In this document: piece after piece, positions 39,850-55,627 of the stretch
How the letters are laid out: every line of letters begins with the position of its first letter
Numbering within the stretch: the stretch's first letter is position 1
Assembly (NCBI RefSeq): GCF_910596095.1
Contig: NC_056554.1
Span: 7,856,001 to 7,920,000, forward strand
DNA from: Thunnus maccoyii
Lineage: Eukaryota; Chordata; Actinopteri; Scombriformes; Scombridae
DNA length: 64,000 nt
Reading direction: 5' to 3'
The notes under the pieces: generated by a model
Seen by the model: the letters and a program-made list of their open reading frames with translations, nothing else
What the model was told of the DNA's origin: nothing
Database searches by the model: none
Program-made: the position numbers and the translations under genes

Positions 39850-39901
39850 TATTGCTGTTCTCGCGATATCAGGGTGTCAGGACCAAAACAGGAAGTGAGA
39901 C
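39850..39901 (+). promoter_or_regulatory. nagk proximal promoter/5' UTR with TCTCGCGA motif
   Basis: TCTCGCGATA at 39859-39868, 33 nt before the nagk ATG, is a 9/10 match to the palindromic TCTCGCGAGA core-promoter motif found in many TATA-less vertebrate housekeeping promoters. Its position suggests that transcription starts very near, leaving a short 5' UTR. The motif is seen; its function is inferred. Confidence 0.45.
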
Positions 39902-42861
<2,960 letters not shown>

Positions 42862-43120
42862 CATTTCAACTGAGGGAAAAAAATGTGCTTTTGCTAATAA
42901 TATTTACTATAATGATGATAATGATGATTGTTGTGTAATAAGGGTTTAGTGCCTGATCTCACTACAAGATACCAAGATGGTGGTTGAAAATAAGACTTGG
43001 GTATTCTGGTGACTTATCAGCTGCTTGTCAGCCCCTCGGACCATTGATTTGATATTACTTTCATTGTACTGTCAAAACAAATCCTTGAGATTTCAGAACT
43101 TGTTTACATTTTACATTTAT

Positions 43121-43582
43121 AATAAAGGTGCAGATGATTTTGCAGAAATCTTATTTAAGGTTGCAAATATTCAATTAAGTTGTGATCCAAAAAAATCCAG
43201 ATTGAAATGTGGAAATGTAGGTGTTATAAATGCTTCCCACTACTTATGTTATTCACTTATTAGAGATAGAGAAGTGACTCCTTACACTCAGGGTGGGTTC
43301 AATCTTGTGACTATGTTCTGCACTTTTGTTATTAAACAGTAGGTGGCGCAATAACACTCCCTTCACACTTGTGACTGACACATGTCAGCATTGTCTGCAT
43401 TTCCTCAGTAATGATGCAAAAACAGGCAGCATACAAACTGACGGATCCTCAATCACTGAGATATTGAGATACTTGCTGTATTTGCGGGGAAAAATTTTTT
43501 TTCACAATAGTTATTTTCATGTAATCAATTTGTAATTTTGAGACATGATGTTTATTTTTAATCAGTCATATTTTCTAATAAA
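43121..43582 (+). terminator. Candidate nagk poly(A) signals
   Basis: AATAAA occurs at 43121-43126 (260 nt after the stop) and at 43577-43582. Either could end the nagk transcript. There is no transcript evidence. Confidence 0.35.
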
Positions 43583-44879
43583 CATGATGTATTATTTTGT
43601 ATGAAGGCAAATGTATTTATATAGCAGAATTCATTCATAAGGCAGTTTCAAAGTGCTTTGTAGACATTTAAACTATAAAAAGTAACTGGAAACAAACTTT
43701 AAAAGATTGAATAAATAAAAGTGTGAACATGTACACACATTTGGAGATGATACTGTCATAAAAACTGAAAATAAAGATGTAAAAACAGAGTAAAAACAAT
43801 CAATACAACATTAGAAGGCAGCAGATCCTCTGCTTATTTGTTCAACAAGTGTAACCGGATGAAGTTTCAACTATATGAGGGATTTAATAGTTTGCATATC
43901 ACAGCTTGTGGTCCAGAAGAGGAGAAAACTCATCTTAAAACCCATAAGAAGAAGCAGTTTCCTGTTTACTGCTGGTTTAGCAGTAACTGTGCGTGCTGCC
44001 ATAGTGAATAAAATGAATATAAATACAATTTAATTAAAAACAGCAACAAAACAGTGAACATTCCACTGGCTCCTACAAAGAGTCTGACAGTCTGGCTCCT
44101 CAGTTCAGTTCAGCTTCAATGCTGTGATGATGATCCACTGAAGAGGAATCAAAAAAACATCAGATGATTCCCTGGAAAGACCTGAAGGTAAAGACTTGAG
44201 ATTTAAGTAATATGATTCTTCTTCTGTTTATGCATCTTTGAGTTGAATTATGCAATCGCGTGACTCGTTTTCTGTTATTTCTAGTGTGTTTTGAATTGAA
44301 ACGAGGAGGTTAAAATGTTTTTTGTTTTTTTCTACTGCTGCCACAGCTACTATTACTTCAACACACAGCTGCTGACCTTTTTCTCTCATGTACACTTGAG
44401 TCTGCAGCCTCCAGGCGAACTCGTCACCCACCACAAACAGCAACAACACGTCAGTCAGCTTTACCGCCTCACCACAACACTAATCTCAGCTCATGCATAC
44501 TAACTGTTTTCTCCCACGGATTATTTGTTTAGATGAAAAATGTCAGAGGATGCATCTAAATTCTTATTTTATTATTAATGTACGGTAATCTCACAACTGT
44601 ACCACTGCAATTCTATTTTTTTTAATTTAAAAATTGTACCTGGTAGAGTTAATCTTGTCAACAGCTTCAGAAATGTGATTACAGCAAATATTTCCTACTA
44701 AAATTTACAACTCAGTTTAAACTCCACTCCACCAAAACCTTCTTTTTATTAATGGCGTTTTTCACCTATGATGCAATGTCATATTATCTTTAAGTTATAT
44801 ATAGTCTATAGGTATGATGTATTGCATATGAGTCCATCATGTCTTTTGTGAGAGGAAGATTGTGTTATTTCCTGACTGA

Positions 44880-45355
44880 AAAGTTACACAGTCTCACTTT
44901 AAGTACAACTTTGAGGCACTTCTCTATTTCATGCTACATTTATTTGACAGCTGCAGTTACTTTATAAATACAACTACAAACAGTAAAACACCACTTACAT
45001 TAATTCACCAGTAATATAATCCAATAATCTTTTTTTGAATTTAATCTTCATTATTTAAACGTATTTGATCTTTAGTTATTCTTTATTTAATGAGAATGAA
45101 TAAAAATGTTACAAGACTCATAAAAACATCGCATAATAAATCTTTAAATCTCCAAGGGGAATAAACAACTTCATAGATATTAGTATAACACTCACAGGGG
45201 CCATTTTTCTGGATTGAGTACTTTTACTTTTGATATTTCAAGTTTTTCTAGTAATACTAATGTACTTTAGTAACATTTTCAGAGCAGGATTTTTAGTGTG
45301 GCATTGCTACTTTTACTGAAGTAAAGGATCACAATACTTCCTCCATCACTGTTTG
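44880..45355 (+). repeat. Dispersed fish repeat with TACTTTTACTTTTGA / AAGTAAAGGAT signature
   Basis: Contains AAGTTACACAGTCTCAC, GAGTACTTTTACTTTTGATA and ACTGAAGTAAAGGATCACAA, ending near CTTCCTCCATCACTG. From general knowledge of fish DNA this is a common interspersed repeat whose ends carry ACTTTTACTT/AAGTAAA inverted sequences. The class is not certain. Confidence 0.45.
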
Positions 45356-45443
45356 CCTAAAAGCTGTGCATCAGCTAACCTACTGACCGCCCTCACACAC
45401 ACACAGTTAACTCCTGTTAGGTAACATTGTGTTTTCCTTTCAG

Positions 45444-47707
45444 ACTCCAGGTGTGCAGCCTTGGGAGAGATTCGTCACGACATACAGTGGTGACTATAAT
45501 CCCTTTAGTGAGCGCCACCTACAGGACAACCAGCTGAACCACAGAACTGAAGCCAAACCTGCTCCAGCATTAATCAGCCCACCTCAGGTTGGAGGGATTG
45601 ATGAATGGATGAATGGATGGACTTGACATGTTAACTGATCTATAGATTTACACTCTTTCTTGTTGATTGTGTTGTTTTCATAGACTGAACGTGAAACTTG
45701 GCCTATATTTCAACAATACTTGTACAAGACAACCAACAGCACCTATGGCTCCTTTTCACCGGTGAAACGCATCAACACACACTCACAGCTGCGGCAAGTT
45801 CACAATAACCTCCATCTGTTTCTGACTGGTTTCCTTACACTCCCCTCACTCTGTCTCCCAGCCTCCCTCTTGTTCCCTCCACGTCATCTCCTCACCTCCA
45901 TTTGGCATCCTCTCTCCTGTTTCTGAGGCGACTGGGGTTGTCGGCGGCGCCCTGACAGAGGCCAGGAGGGAGACTGGGCCTTTACTTGTCAAGAAGGGGA
46001 AAGGCCATCTGCACTATGTGTTTGGTGGAAATGGTAAGAACCCCTCTCTACCTAAAACACACACACACACACATAGCTAAGATCATAACAATAATAATAA
46101 GCTGATAATCTATTATCTTCTACTGACAGCAAATGTGTTGGAGCAGCAGGAGGCAAAAGACGAGTTGCAGCAGAAGGTTGACGTTCTCTATGAGGAAGGT
46201 TAGACGGCTGTTTTCACTTCAGAAGAGTTTGATTGGATTTATCTGGTCGTTGTGAACTAATAGTAAGCTGCAAGTTACAGTGATAGAACATTTGAAGTAT
46301 TTGAAACAATTATCTTTGCTTTGTGGTTTCACTGTTAAAGCTGCCTTTTTTTTAAACCTACCGAAGAATCTCTGAGCTGTATGTTACCTGCCAAAGTGGC
46401 TTATTTTTATAATCCCAATCTATACGTGTGTACTTTTAGGTGTGATTGTGTTGTCGTCCCATGTTGTTCCGGCCTGCTGTGAAAGCTTTCTCAGTTGTGT
46501 GTGCAGAGAGGCCGGACTGCAGCACCTGCTGAACCTTCCTGTGGCCTCTTCTCCCATTGTCAAAGGTTAGAAAACTGTCATCTAACCCAATAAATGACCT
46601 TTTTACAGTAAGATTAAGGGAATTCACACTTATGTGAGGTTATGAGGTTTGGTAATTTCACCAGAAGATAGTTAAGACCAAGCGCAAAGTAGCAGAAATG
46701 TATAATTTATAAAGTATCAACCCTGCTTGAGAAAATCTGTAAATAATGACAGAACAGATTACTGTGAAAGAAATGTATAAAGAAAAGAAGAGGACAACAT
46801 CCAGAGCAGAAATATGCTTATTCACTTTCCTGGTGGGAGTCAGATGAGAAGATCAATAACAGTCTAGAGTCAGGAGCCAGTTAGCTTAGCTTAACATACT
46901 TACACCCCTAAAGCTCATTAATTAATATGTTAAATCTTGTTTGTTTAATTTGCACAAAAACTAAAGTGTAAACAAGCTACACATTTACTGGAAAGACCTG
47001 AGAGTGGTGCAACTACTGCTTTAAGTAATCTTGAGTCTTAAGTACTAAAATATTCATTCATTTCCCTGTAAGAACTCTGCAGAGACTAAAGTACCAAAAT
47101 CTCTAAATTGCATTAAAGTGCAAATGTGTTTTGGTACTTCCCACTTGTGATTAGCTGGAAATTGGGAGACCAGTGCCTACTTGAGGGGCTTGAGACAATC
47201 CGTTGGACTGAGAGACTTCCTTCAGCCTACTTGCAGGCGGTGCAGTTGGTGAGTCATAAACACACACCTCACATCGTCAACACATTTTTCCAAATTCTTC
47301 TCACATGTTGCCCTTTAATATGAATTTTCCGGGCTTTTTGTCTCCTTTCTTCTCCCCTTCAGCTGTGCATGGGAAACTGAGTGTGCTGATAGGTGCTGCT
47401 TCGAGATGCAAACCTTCCCTCCTCACATCCCTCAGAGCAGCACCCTGCCTCTGGCCCCCGTACAGCCGACTGTCTACCACGCAGAGTCCAGCAGGACGCC
47501 GCTGCTGACGGAGTACCAAGCCAGCTACGGTGCTGAGGTAAGGAGAGGACAGAGAGGTCAGCTGTTTTTGTAATGTTATTATACTGTATATTTGTCCTTT
47601 ATTATCTCTGTGTGTCCTCATAGTGGGCCCAACCTAATATCCAGCAGCAGAGTGACTTTCCTCATCATCATCCTCCTCATCACTGTGTATTTCATCCTTC
47701 ACTCTGA
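45444..47707 (+). CDS. Unrecognised multi-exon gene, possible sperm/ciliary microtubule inner protein (5' partial)
   Basis: Eight coding exons with consistent phases: 45444-45587, 45684-45797 (or donor after 45761), 45862-46033, 46130-46198, 46440-46565, 47155-47248, 47363-47537 and 47624-47707 (stop TGA 47705-47707; AATAAA at 47725-47730). About 313-325 residues are visible, and the start-codon exon is missing. Exon 1 here carries WERFVTTYSGDYNPFSERH. Exon 2 has YLYKTTNSTYGSFSP. Exon 3 has SPPFGILSP and GKGHLHYVFGGN. Exon 5 is hydrophobic and Cys-containing (GVIVLSSHVVPACCESFL). Exons 6-7 give GNWETSAYLRGLRQSVGL, FLQPTCRRCSCC and LLTEYQASYGAEWAQP. There is a His/Pro tail. Short Y/G/P motifs (YxTTNxTYGS, GKGHxHYxFGG, TEYQxSYG) recall, from memory, axonemal inner proteins such as PIERCE1 and SPMIP4/C7orf31. 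No domain is firmly identified and no function is claimed. Confidence 0.6.
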
Positions 47708-47724
47708 ATCTCAACTTTTGTCTC

Positions 47725-47730
47725 AATAAA
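47725..47730 (+). terminator. Poly(A) signal of the unrecognised gene
   Basis: Canonical AATAAA 18 nt after the stop codon at 47705-47707, implying a very short 3' UTR. Confidence 0.6.
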
Positions 47731-47739
47731 AAGCTGATT

Positions 47740-49390
47740 TTTTTTTAAAGTGTCTTTTGAATCAAATATGACAAACCACTGAGTTTAAAGTGCTGCATGT
47801 CATCTTTCAGGTTTTTATCTTAATCATGTGAGCGTGTAGTTTAAACAGTGGCATTAAAAAGTCCAACCATCTGCACGTCAGAGGCAGAAAGGCTTACCAT
47901 ACGCTCACATGAAAGATTTTTCCTAAGCTATTCAGTGGTCAATTCTCTGGTGACAAATGGTGAATCTTGTTGTCAAGGAATGTTAAAGTTTCAGGATTGT
48001 TTTATAAATCTGGGTCAAACAAACAATATTTTTTAAAAAAGAGAACAAGGAAGGACAGATCGACAGATAGGACAGTCTGGTATGAATCACAATCACTGCA
48101 ATTTACGCACTAATCCACATGCTGACCCACCAATCAGCTTTTATCTAAACAGGACCGATAAGAAGCAGAACTCAACACCTGTAGAGGACATGCTTGACTT
48201 CTTTATAGCAGAGAAATGTGAATTTTAAAAATGTCTAAAAGAAATGTCATTTTTGTTAAAAAGAGCTGCTGTGAATTCCAAAAGTAAAAACTGTTCACAC
48301 TGTTATTTCTTTGCTTTTAAATACTGTATTGTTTCATTTTACAGTTTCGTTTATGTAAATAAATTCACAGTTGGAATTTACCTGAATTTTTCTACATAAA
48401 AATCCCATAACAATACTCTGCAATGGTGATTTAAGAGAGAGAGAGCTAGTTCAGAAGTATTGTGAAATTAAAGTAGCCTATCATGATCTCAGCTGCCATA
48501 GTCTCAATTAATCTATATTAAAATACATCATATGAACATTTTGATAGTTCAAACCATGTTTGTGTACCTTGTGAATACATGATGGCAGATGCTTTATGTT
48601 GCATGTTTACTACTGAAGGGAGTGAAACATCACACGTGAGTCACAGTACACATGTAGAAGTTTCCTCCTTTAGTTAGTGTATGTTGACAATATCACAAAA
48701 TGTTATTTGGGATATTAATTCTAAAAATCTTTAAAAATGTTAAAGATTATAATAACCAAGTGACGCCATCTGTGGAGGCCCCATGAAATACATTTGAATT
48801 TCCAGAAAAAGTTTTTTGGGAAGTTTATAGAATTTACAACAAGTTCAATTTGTCTTTTCTATATTTGCTTTTAAACACAGATGATTTTTGTATTTAATAC
48901 CTCAGCCAATATAAATATTAATACCCTTTCTATAACTGATAATGATGTGCTAACATATAGATTAGGAAGAATCAGACAAATGTGTAAACTTTTTTTTTTA
49001 ATGCTGAATCCGTCTTGTGATGAACTGAATGATTTTAACTTCTTTATGTTGTCATATGTATCATACATTACCAACATCTGCTCTCTCCTGACTGGGTGAG
49101 CAGACCTCTGGAGCTCCCTGAAACAATATGGTAGTTGAAACCACATCTTTATATTGTTAACATGTGTCAGCATAGCACTTCCTCTTCATGTCCAGCCCAG
49201 GTCCTTCATTTGGCCGACAAATAAGCATTAGAATAACCTAAATTGTGCAATTCGTCTGCCTATACTTAGCAATGAAACATGCAATAACCAATTGTTTCTA
49301 CACTAGACAGTATATTCTGCATAGCTGTATTGCTGTATTGTCACTGGCATGAGTTGAGTGTGACAAAAGACGAGAAAACAAATTTGTCTT
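47740..49390. other. Intergenic DNA between the unrecognised gene and paip2b
   Basis: AT-rich sequence with short homopolymers (poly-T at about 48991) and no recognised exon, RNA gene or defined repeat. Confidence 0.4.
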
Positions 49391-49396
49391 TAACAT

Positions 49397-51351
49397 CTTT
49401 ATTCATCTTTTTTCATTATTTTTATTTGTATTGAAATTCATACTCTGTGTCTTCTGGACCTCTTTTTGTTTTTTAAACGGCTTCTGTCATCTAACTCAAA
49501 CAAAATCACCAAAAATGATTTCATGTTGTACAATCCACCTGGCGGACATTCCTATTGGCTTCACCAGGGTGCCATTCGACAGCTGTGGTCCAACGCCATG
49601 TGAGGAAGTTCAACTTTAAACCAACACGTCACTGTCTCTACTGCACTGTTTAAGAACACACCTGAGTACTTGTTCGGCTGAAAAGTTGCACGGATGGATA
49701 GAAGTGCTTTCGCCTGTCAGATACTTCTAAATTCAAAGAAGTACAAGTGCTCAAGTGTCTACTTAACACTGTTACGGTAAAAATGCATGACACATTATTG
49801 TCACCGTTAAATACCACAAATGAACAGTGGTCTACTTTAATCATTTAGTGTGAAAATGAATGTTCGGATCATGCGGAGTAATTGATTACTGTTGATTAGA
49901 ATCTGGGTTTCCTCAAAAGCATCTTCACATATACAACTTTTTCCTATTGGCTCACAACTTAACGGAGATTATACTTGCACTAAGGGGGCGATGCTTGAGG
50001 GAAAAGCCAGACCTCAACAGAGATCGATGGTTAAAAACTTGTACATGTGGCTACAGTTAAAAAGAAGAACTTCCTCAAAAAAGGGGGAGAAAAAAAAAAA
50101 AGAAAAAAAAAAGTCAATCCGAGGAAGAACGGCAAGGAGGAAATACTGTCCGCCACATGTTCCAATACTGCTTTATTCAGACTGGCTGTGAGAACATCCC
50201 CTCCCAACGTTTCCTCCTTCAAACAGGACTGAATGGACACCACAGGCTACTGTACCCAGTAGAGACACAAAACGCCTCATCCTCAAAACATGAAGAAAAA
50301 AATAATGAAGAAAAATAGAGGAGGAGAGGCTATTTGAAAACCTGATTTGGGTATGGACACTTGATCTGATGCTGGACAAACCAAGGTGTTCCAGCAGTAA
50401 GAGGCGGCGGCTGTGTTCCGCACCGAATACTTCCCCCCCCGTTACAAAACCGCTCGCTACACCTCATTTATTCACACTTAAAAAGGAACGAAGCTGTGAA
50501 CGAAAATATAACTGACTGAAAATAACGTTCAAAAAGCTCTGACCTTCACTCATGATGACTTGATGCATGGTGATCGGGGGAAAAAACTCGCACTTCTGTT
50601 CTAATAAAGCTGGACGAAAGATAAACATGGACTTCCACATAAATTGGGAAAATAATTTCTTATCCATGATTACACGTGTCCACGTCTGCTCGGATCACTT
50701 CGGGGGGAAAAAAAAAAAAAAAAAACGAGCGTGCAGGGAGGGCGGGGGGCTGTATTTGGTTTGGAACAGAGCCGCTGCAGATACAAATAACAACCTGCAT
50801 CTCTAGATGCACGAGAGCTGTGATGTCACAGGGAGCTTATGACACCATAGGAGCTAACATTAGAGGATTTGACTGTGATGACTCTGCAGAGCAGCGACAG
50901 AAACCCATGAAGTCCCCTGAAATGTTAGTCATTCTATAACCTCACTTGTTTTAGAGACCCTCAATGTTTTTCAATTGGACAGCACACAAATTAACAAGTA
51001 TGTGAAGTCATTTTTCAAGTTTATTAGACTCTTTTTGGATTGAAGTTTTTTTTTTGTCCTGGCATCACTCCTTGGTAGCTGCCTCAGTTCCGAGGGGACA
51101 TCAATGAGATCTGTATACTCTGCAAAACATCAACACGTATTCTGAAATGCAATGATGAGCTAGCGCCCGCTGTTGGGCGGTGCTGGTATTACACCCCTCC
51201 CCCGCCCCAGTTCCCAAATGTCCCTCAGTTTACAAGAAACAAACAGGAAATAAAAAGATTAAAGAAACAAAAAGAAAAGAGATAGAAAGAAAAAGAAATC
51301 CCCCCACCCCCCGACTGGGCCTGCCAGCACGCCATTGACTTCAAGTGTATT

Positions 51352-51384
<33 letters not shown>

Positions 51385-51501
51385 ATGCATGTGTGTGTGA
51401 GAATCAGTGTGTGCGCGGTCATTGGCCGCCAGAGTCTCTGAGAATATGTGAGGACTGCTGTGTGTGTGCGTGTGGAGGCTCCATGGGGGTGAGGGGGACT
51501 C
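49397..51501 (-). other. Probable paip2b 3' UTR
   Basis: Minus-strand sequence downstream of the paip2b stop. TTTATT at 49397-49402 reads AATAAA on the minus strand and is a candidate distal poly(A) signal giving a UTR of about 2.1 kb. A more proximal TTTATT occurs at 50466-50471. There are A-rich runs at 50090-50110 and 50708-50725 and (TG)n at 51355-51382. The end is inferred. Confidence 0.35.
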
Positions 51502-53203
51502 CTAGTATTTCTTCCCCGGGACGAACTCCTTCGCTTCGGGATTCAAGATGCTCTTCCTCTGCAGAGAAAGAAAAAAAAGAAAAAGAAAAATAAGCAATAA
51601 GAACCCATCCCTCTTAACCTAAAGTCTGATTGTTTCCATTCAGTTCACAGGTGAGTTTTAAATGATTTCTTCTGGGTTCAAGCGTTTTCAACTCACCGCC
51701 ACTTCCTCCAGGTTGCTGTGGTGATCGGACACGGACAGGCCGTTGAGCTGCTGCTGCAGCTGCCCCACACCCTGGTTGTTGAGGTCACGCGACGGGATGA
51801 ACCAATCCTGGTCCTCCTCCTCCAGCATTTCCTGGAAGCAGCGCTCCAAGAACTCCTGCTCCAACAGCTCTTCTTCCACCTGCGAGATGACGAGGGAGAG
51901 AGTCAAGAGATGAGTGAGACGTCAAACACAGCAAACAAACAAGCGGAGAAACTGGAGGGGGGAAAAAAGAAGAGTGAATATGACATAACGTATGACTCAT
52001 GCGGCAGAGCAAGAAAAAAAGACCTGAGGGGTCGAGCTTGAAAGGGTGTTAAATATCAAGAGAAGACGGATGAGACAAACAAACGCTTGTCACATGAACA
52101 ATTCCACCTATACGTCATAAATCATGTAACTCAAGTGGTAACGATTGTGTCTGAATAACTTCAGATCCACAAAGAAGAAAAATAACCGTCACGGAAGAGG
52201 GGAGTGGTTAGGAAGAGTGCAGAATGAAGGAGGAAAAAAAAAAAGAGTAGCAAGGGAGTAAAACAAGTCGGTTAAACTGTAGATGTTATCAGTCATCAGC
52301 TACCCTGAGAACCTGCATGGTGGGAAACAAACGAGAGCGGAGGGGGTGGAGAACTGCAGGAGGCGAGATAAAATGGCCGAGTTGAACGTACAGGAGGATT
52401 AAAGAGAGAGTAAAGAGACAGAGGAGCGGGACAGGAAGAAAGAAGGAGGGGGTAAGTTTGTTCAGAGGGACCGTGGGGACGTAAGAAGGAGTCATGTGTG
52501 AAAAGATAGAAAAAAGATTAACGGGAAGGTTAAAAAAAGTTAAATAAGCGTCAGAGGCAAGATTTTAAAATGACTCGTTTGGCCAAGCAGCCTAGAATCA
52601 GGTCAAAATCTAAGAAAGTACAGGAGTAAGTAATTTGCATTTTCATACATTTTAAACACATTAAAAAAAATCAATTGAGTCTTGTTTGAGTAACAAATCT
52701 ATGTGTTTGAAGGCTTGAACACCCAAACACTGAGCAGCACTTATAATACAACAAGACAGGATTTTACAACTCTGGAAAATTACTCTGGACGTTTTATTTG
52801 TTGTTTTGATGATTTTATTTAAGTTAAAACTTTAAAAAAAAGTATTATTTCCCCTTGTAAAATTGTCCAAAATAAGTTGTTTAATGGTAGTAAATGTAAG
52901 AATATGTAAAGGGGTGTAACAAGACAAAATACAGAGACAGAGAACAAAGAAAAGAGGAGGAAAGGTCAAGACAATCTAAACCAGGTAATAATATTTAATT
53001 CAACCCAAAAGTGTCCATAGTTCATGTATGAACAAACTAGTACAAACCTGTCTGTTATACTCTTCCTCATTCTCCATCCACATGTATTCAGCGAATGGGT
53101 TGGCGTCGCTGCCCTCTCCTGCGTGCCCATTGGCCACCGGCTCCTTCCCCTCCTTTCCCGGAGCTCCGCCTCCCGGTGTCTTGGCCACCTCTGGACCGCT
53201 CAT
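51502..53203 (-). CDS. paip2b: Poly(A)-binding protein-interacting protein 2B, complete
   Basis: Paip2 proteins bind PABPC1 and displace it from poly(A) and eIF4G, repressing translation in the cytosol. Three coding exons on the minus strand: 53203-53048 (ATG; 11 nt of 5' UTR then an acceptor at 53215), 51879-51697 and 51558-51502 (stop TAG). Phases are 0 throughout, giving 131 aa (human PAIP2B 123). The N-terminus is a variable Gly/Lys/Ala-rich segment (about 1-34). PAM1, which contacts PABP RRM2-3, begins [18 protein letters not shown] and continues [20 protein letters not shown], then [20 protein letters not shown] follows. The C-terminal PAM2, which binds the PABP MLLE domain, is [15 protein letters not shown] with the key Leu and Phe present. 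The B paralogue is chosen over Paip2 because of [27 protein letters not shown] and the KKY end. The protein is near-saturated with acidic residues, as expected. Confidence 0.95.
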
Positions 53204-54305
53204 CTCAGCCGGCTCTGCACGGGGGGGAGAAAATAGGGTTAGAGAAAAAAGTCTAGACAGAAAAAAAAGTACTTTTTTTGGTGAAACATCGTAGAAAAAA
53301 GTATCCTTACAAAGACCACCCTGAAAATATCTTCACATCACTCACTACTGGCTCCCAAAAACCAACGAAGCAGCAGGCGTACTTCATCGCACTTCATCAT
53401 ACTTTGTCTCTTGAAGGCAGATAAGTTTGGCTCAACTCCTTCTCATTACCCCACAGCTGCGTCTTATTGGCTGTTAATTTAACATTATCTCCTCTGAATC
53501 GAGGCTTCCGCATGTCAGCCCGGAGACCAAACTGAACAAATTAGCTTTATCTCAATTAGATTTTAGCTACAGCTGGAGAAATGTTCCTGAAAACTGCAGC
53601 AGCAACTGTGTGTGATCCTGCTCTGTGCACAAACAAAACCTCCACCCGGTGATATCTAAAAAAATAAATAAAGTTCTTACTGAAGCCTTAAATGAGTCTA
53701 AAGGCTTAATGGACTTGTTGGCATTTTACGACTGCAGTTTTTCAGCTTGGTGAATTGTAGCGCAGCTGTAAAAGGCCACAGTGTGTTATTATTAACCAAG
53801 AACACACACTGACCCAGATTAACATCATGAAGACGTACAGCATCACTATCAGGCAAACAAACACCCAGAGTGTTAAATCAGTTAACTTGTGCTAATAGAA
53901 AGAGAAAATACATCCTCATTTCCCTTCCAAGTTTAGCTTCAGTGTGTTTGGAGAAAGTCAAATCAGATTTAAATTCAAGTCAAGGATGGAAAGAGAAGGA
54001 AATGTAACAGATCGGTGAAGAAAAGCATCACGGAGAACAAGAACACAGCAGAGCTGGAAAACTGAGAGGAAAGTAATCAATTTAGACTAAAAAACATCAG
54101 AAAAATTAAAATGAGCATTATGATTTCCCAAAGCCAGAGTCTCTCTATTGACTGGGAAAAGCAGCCAATCTACACAGTGGAGATGCTGAGGTCATTCAAT
54201 CTTTGGCACTGATGCTTAAAAAAAACAAACAAAACAAAAAAAAACCTTTAATCAATTATCAAAATAGCTGCAGATTCATTTTCTGTCCACTTTACTGATC
54301 AACTT

Positions 54306-54610
54306 TAGAGCTGCAATGATTAGTCAACCAACAGAAAATTCCTTGGCAACTGTTTTGATAATTACTTAAACAATTATTTGATTATTTAAGAAAAAATGCC
54401 AACATTTGCTGGTTTTATTTTAGCAAATCGGCTAAAATCTTTAGGTTTGAGACTGTCAGGAAAAAAAAGACACTTATTGAGACGTAAACTTTGACTCTGA
54501 GAAATTATATCAACCATTTTTCACCATTTTCTGACATCTTGGAGACAAAAATGATTAATCCATTCATCAATTAAATAATCAATGAAAAGAATTGTTAGTT
54601 GCAGCCTTAA
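54306..54610 (+). mobile_element. hAT-like MITE with 8-bp target duplication
   Basis: About 305 bp, from TAGAGCTGCAATGATTAGTC to GTTAGTTGCAGCCTTAA. Flanks ATCAACTT (54298-54305) and ATCAAATT (54611-54618) agree at 7 of 8 positions. It belongs to the family at 30779; here the interior appears in the opposite sense (TTTTCACCATTTTCTGACAT). Confidence 0.7.
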
Positions 54611-55172
54611 ATCAAATTTATGTTTCAACTCTAGACAGTAAAAGCAGTTCAGAGGAAGAGTCGAGTGTTTCAAGTGTTTTGAAGTTTTTCAAGTGAAAAC
54701 AACAAACACTCAGGAGGTCAAAGCTCTGGTTTTGTGTGCCAAGGATCACGCATCCTGCTCTCCAGTCATACATGTTGCAGCATACTTTGCACAAAAAGGT
54801 TACGTGACAAGATGTTTAACTGAGTCAACTTTTGATCACTCATTGGCCTTTTAGCCAATCGCAGAGCAGAAGCACTGCGTCAAACATAGAGACACATGAC
54901 AGATATTGCTAAACAAATGGAAAGGAAATTCCTGTTAGGAAACTCTCGGTCAGATAGATCTCGTTAGATGTGCATCAACATGCAACGTTACGAAGCAGTG
55001 AAACCAGGAGATGTCGTGTTTTTCATGCATAATTTAGCACATTGCTATAAAATACAGATGTTTGTGTAGTTATTTTGCAGCTTGAGGTTAGCTGCACATG
55101 ATTAAATCAAGGCAAACAGTGAGTCATTGTAGGTAATGGTCCCGTACGATTCAGTTTAGAGGCTGCAGGTGT

Positions 55173-55174
<2 letters not shown>

Positions 55175-55222
<48 letters not shown>
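55175..55222. repeat. (CA)n microsatellite
   Basis: About 24 CA units. Confidence 0.93.
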
Positions 55223-55227
<5 letters not shown>

Positions 55228-55627
55228 CGCCTGCTGCTTTCCGACTTCTGCAGGATTTCAATGAAAAGGCGTTGAAGGCTTTCATACAGTAAAAACAAAA
55301 GGTGTGCATCAATCTCTGGCTTTAGTGCGGCTGCTTTACCAGCATTCTTGCTACAGTTGCATCAAGTGTGAAGTTTTAATGTTGTGCTTAATGCTGTCGA
55401 GTGTTTGTTGTTCAGTATTTTGATGTTCTAGCTGCTACTGATTTCTGTTCAGTATTTTATCGCTCACTTTCTAATGGAAATGACTAAATTCTCCTGCGCT
55501 GAACGAGGTGCCTGGACGTCTAGTCTCAGTTCAAAGAGCCTTTGTCTGCATGTACAAAACCTCCATCTTAAATGTGCCTCCTCATGCATCCAAGTGATAG
55601 ACAAGGGGCATCAAATCAGGAAAATAC

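Larger units (their letters stand above)
36201..39900. other. dok1-nagk divergent intergenic region
   Basis: About 3.7 kb between the divergently transcribed dok1 and nagk. It is occupied by a TTAA-bounded MITE with a nested insertion (36491-37292), an inverted-repeat unit (about 37445-37655), a local duplication (39119-39241 and 39583-39730) split by a LINE-type 3' tail (about 39242-39572), and a CpG-containing stretch with GCGCGCACCGAGCC at 38532-38545 of unknown meaning. No coding exon is recognised. Confidence 0.55.
42862..45443. other. nagk 3' UTR and intergenic DNA; unidentified first exon of the next gene expected here
   Basis: The gene at 45444 needs an upstream exon with a start codon and a phase-0 donor. 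I searched for one and found no convincing candidate. A dispersed repeat occupies about 44880-45355. The rest is AT-rich and shows nothing recognisable. Confidence 0.4.

Noticed and set aside
44228..44503. Open frames considered as the missing first exon of the 45-48 kb gene
   Set aside because: No start codon followed by a phase-0 donor that joins the exon at 45444 could be found there.
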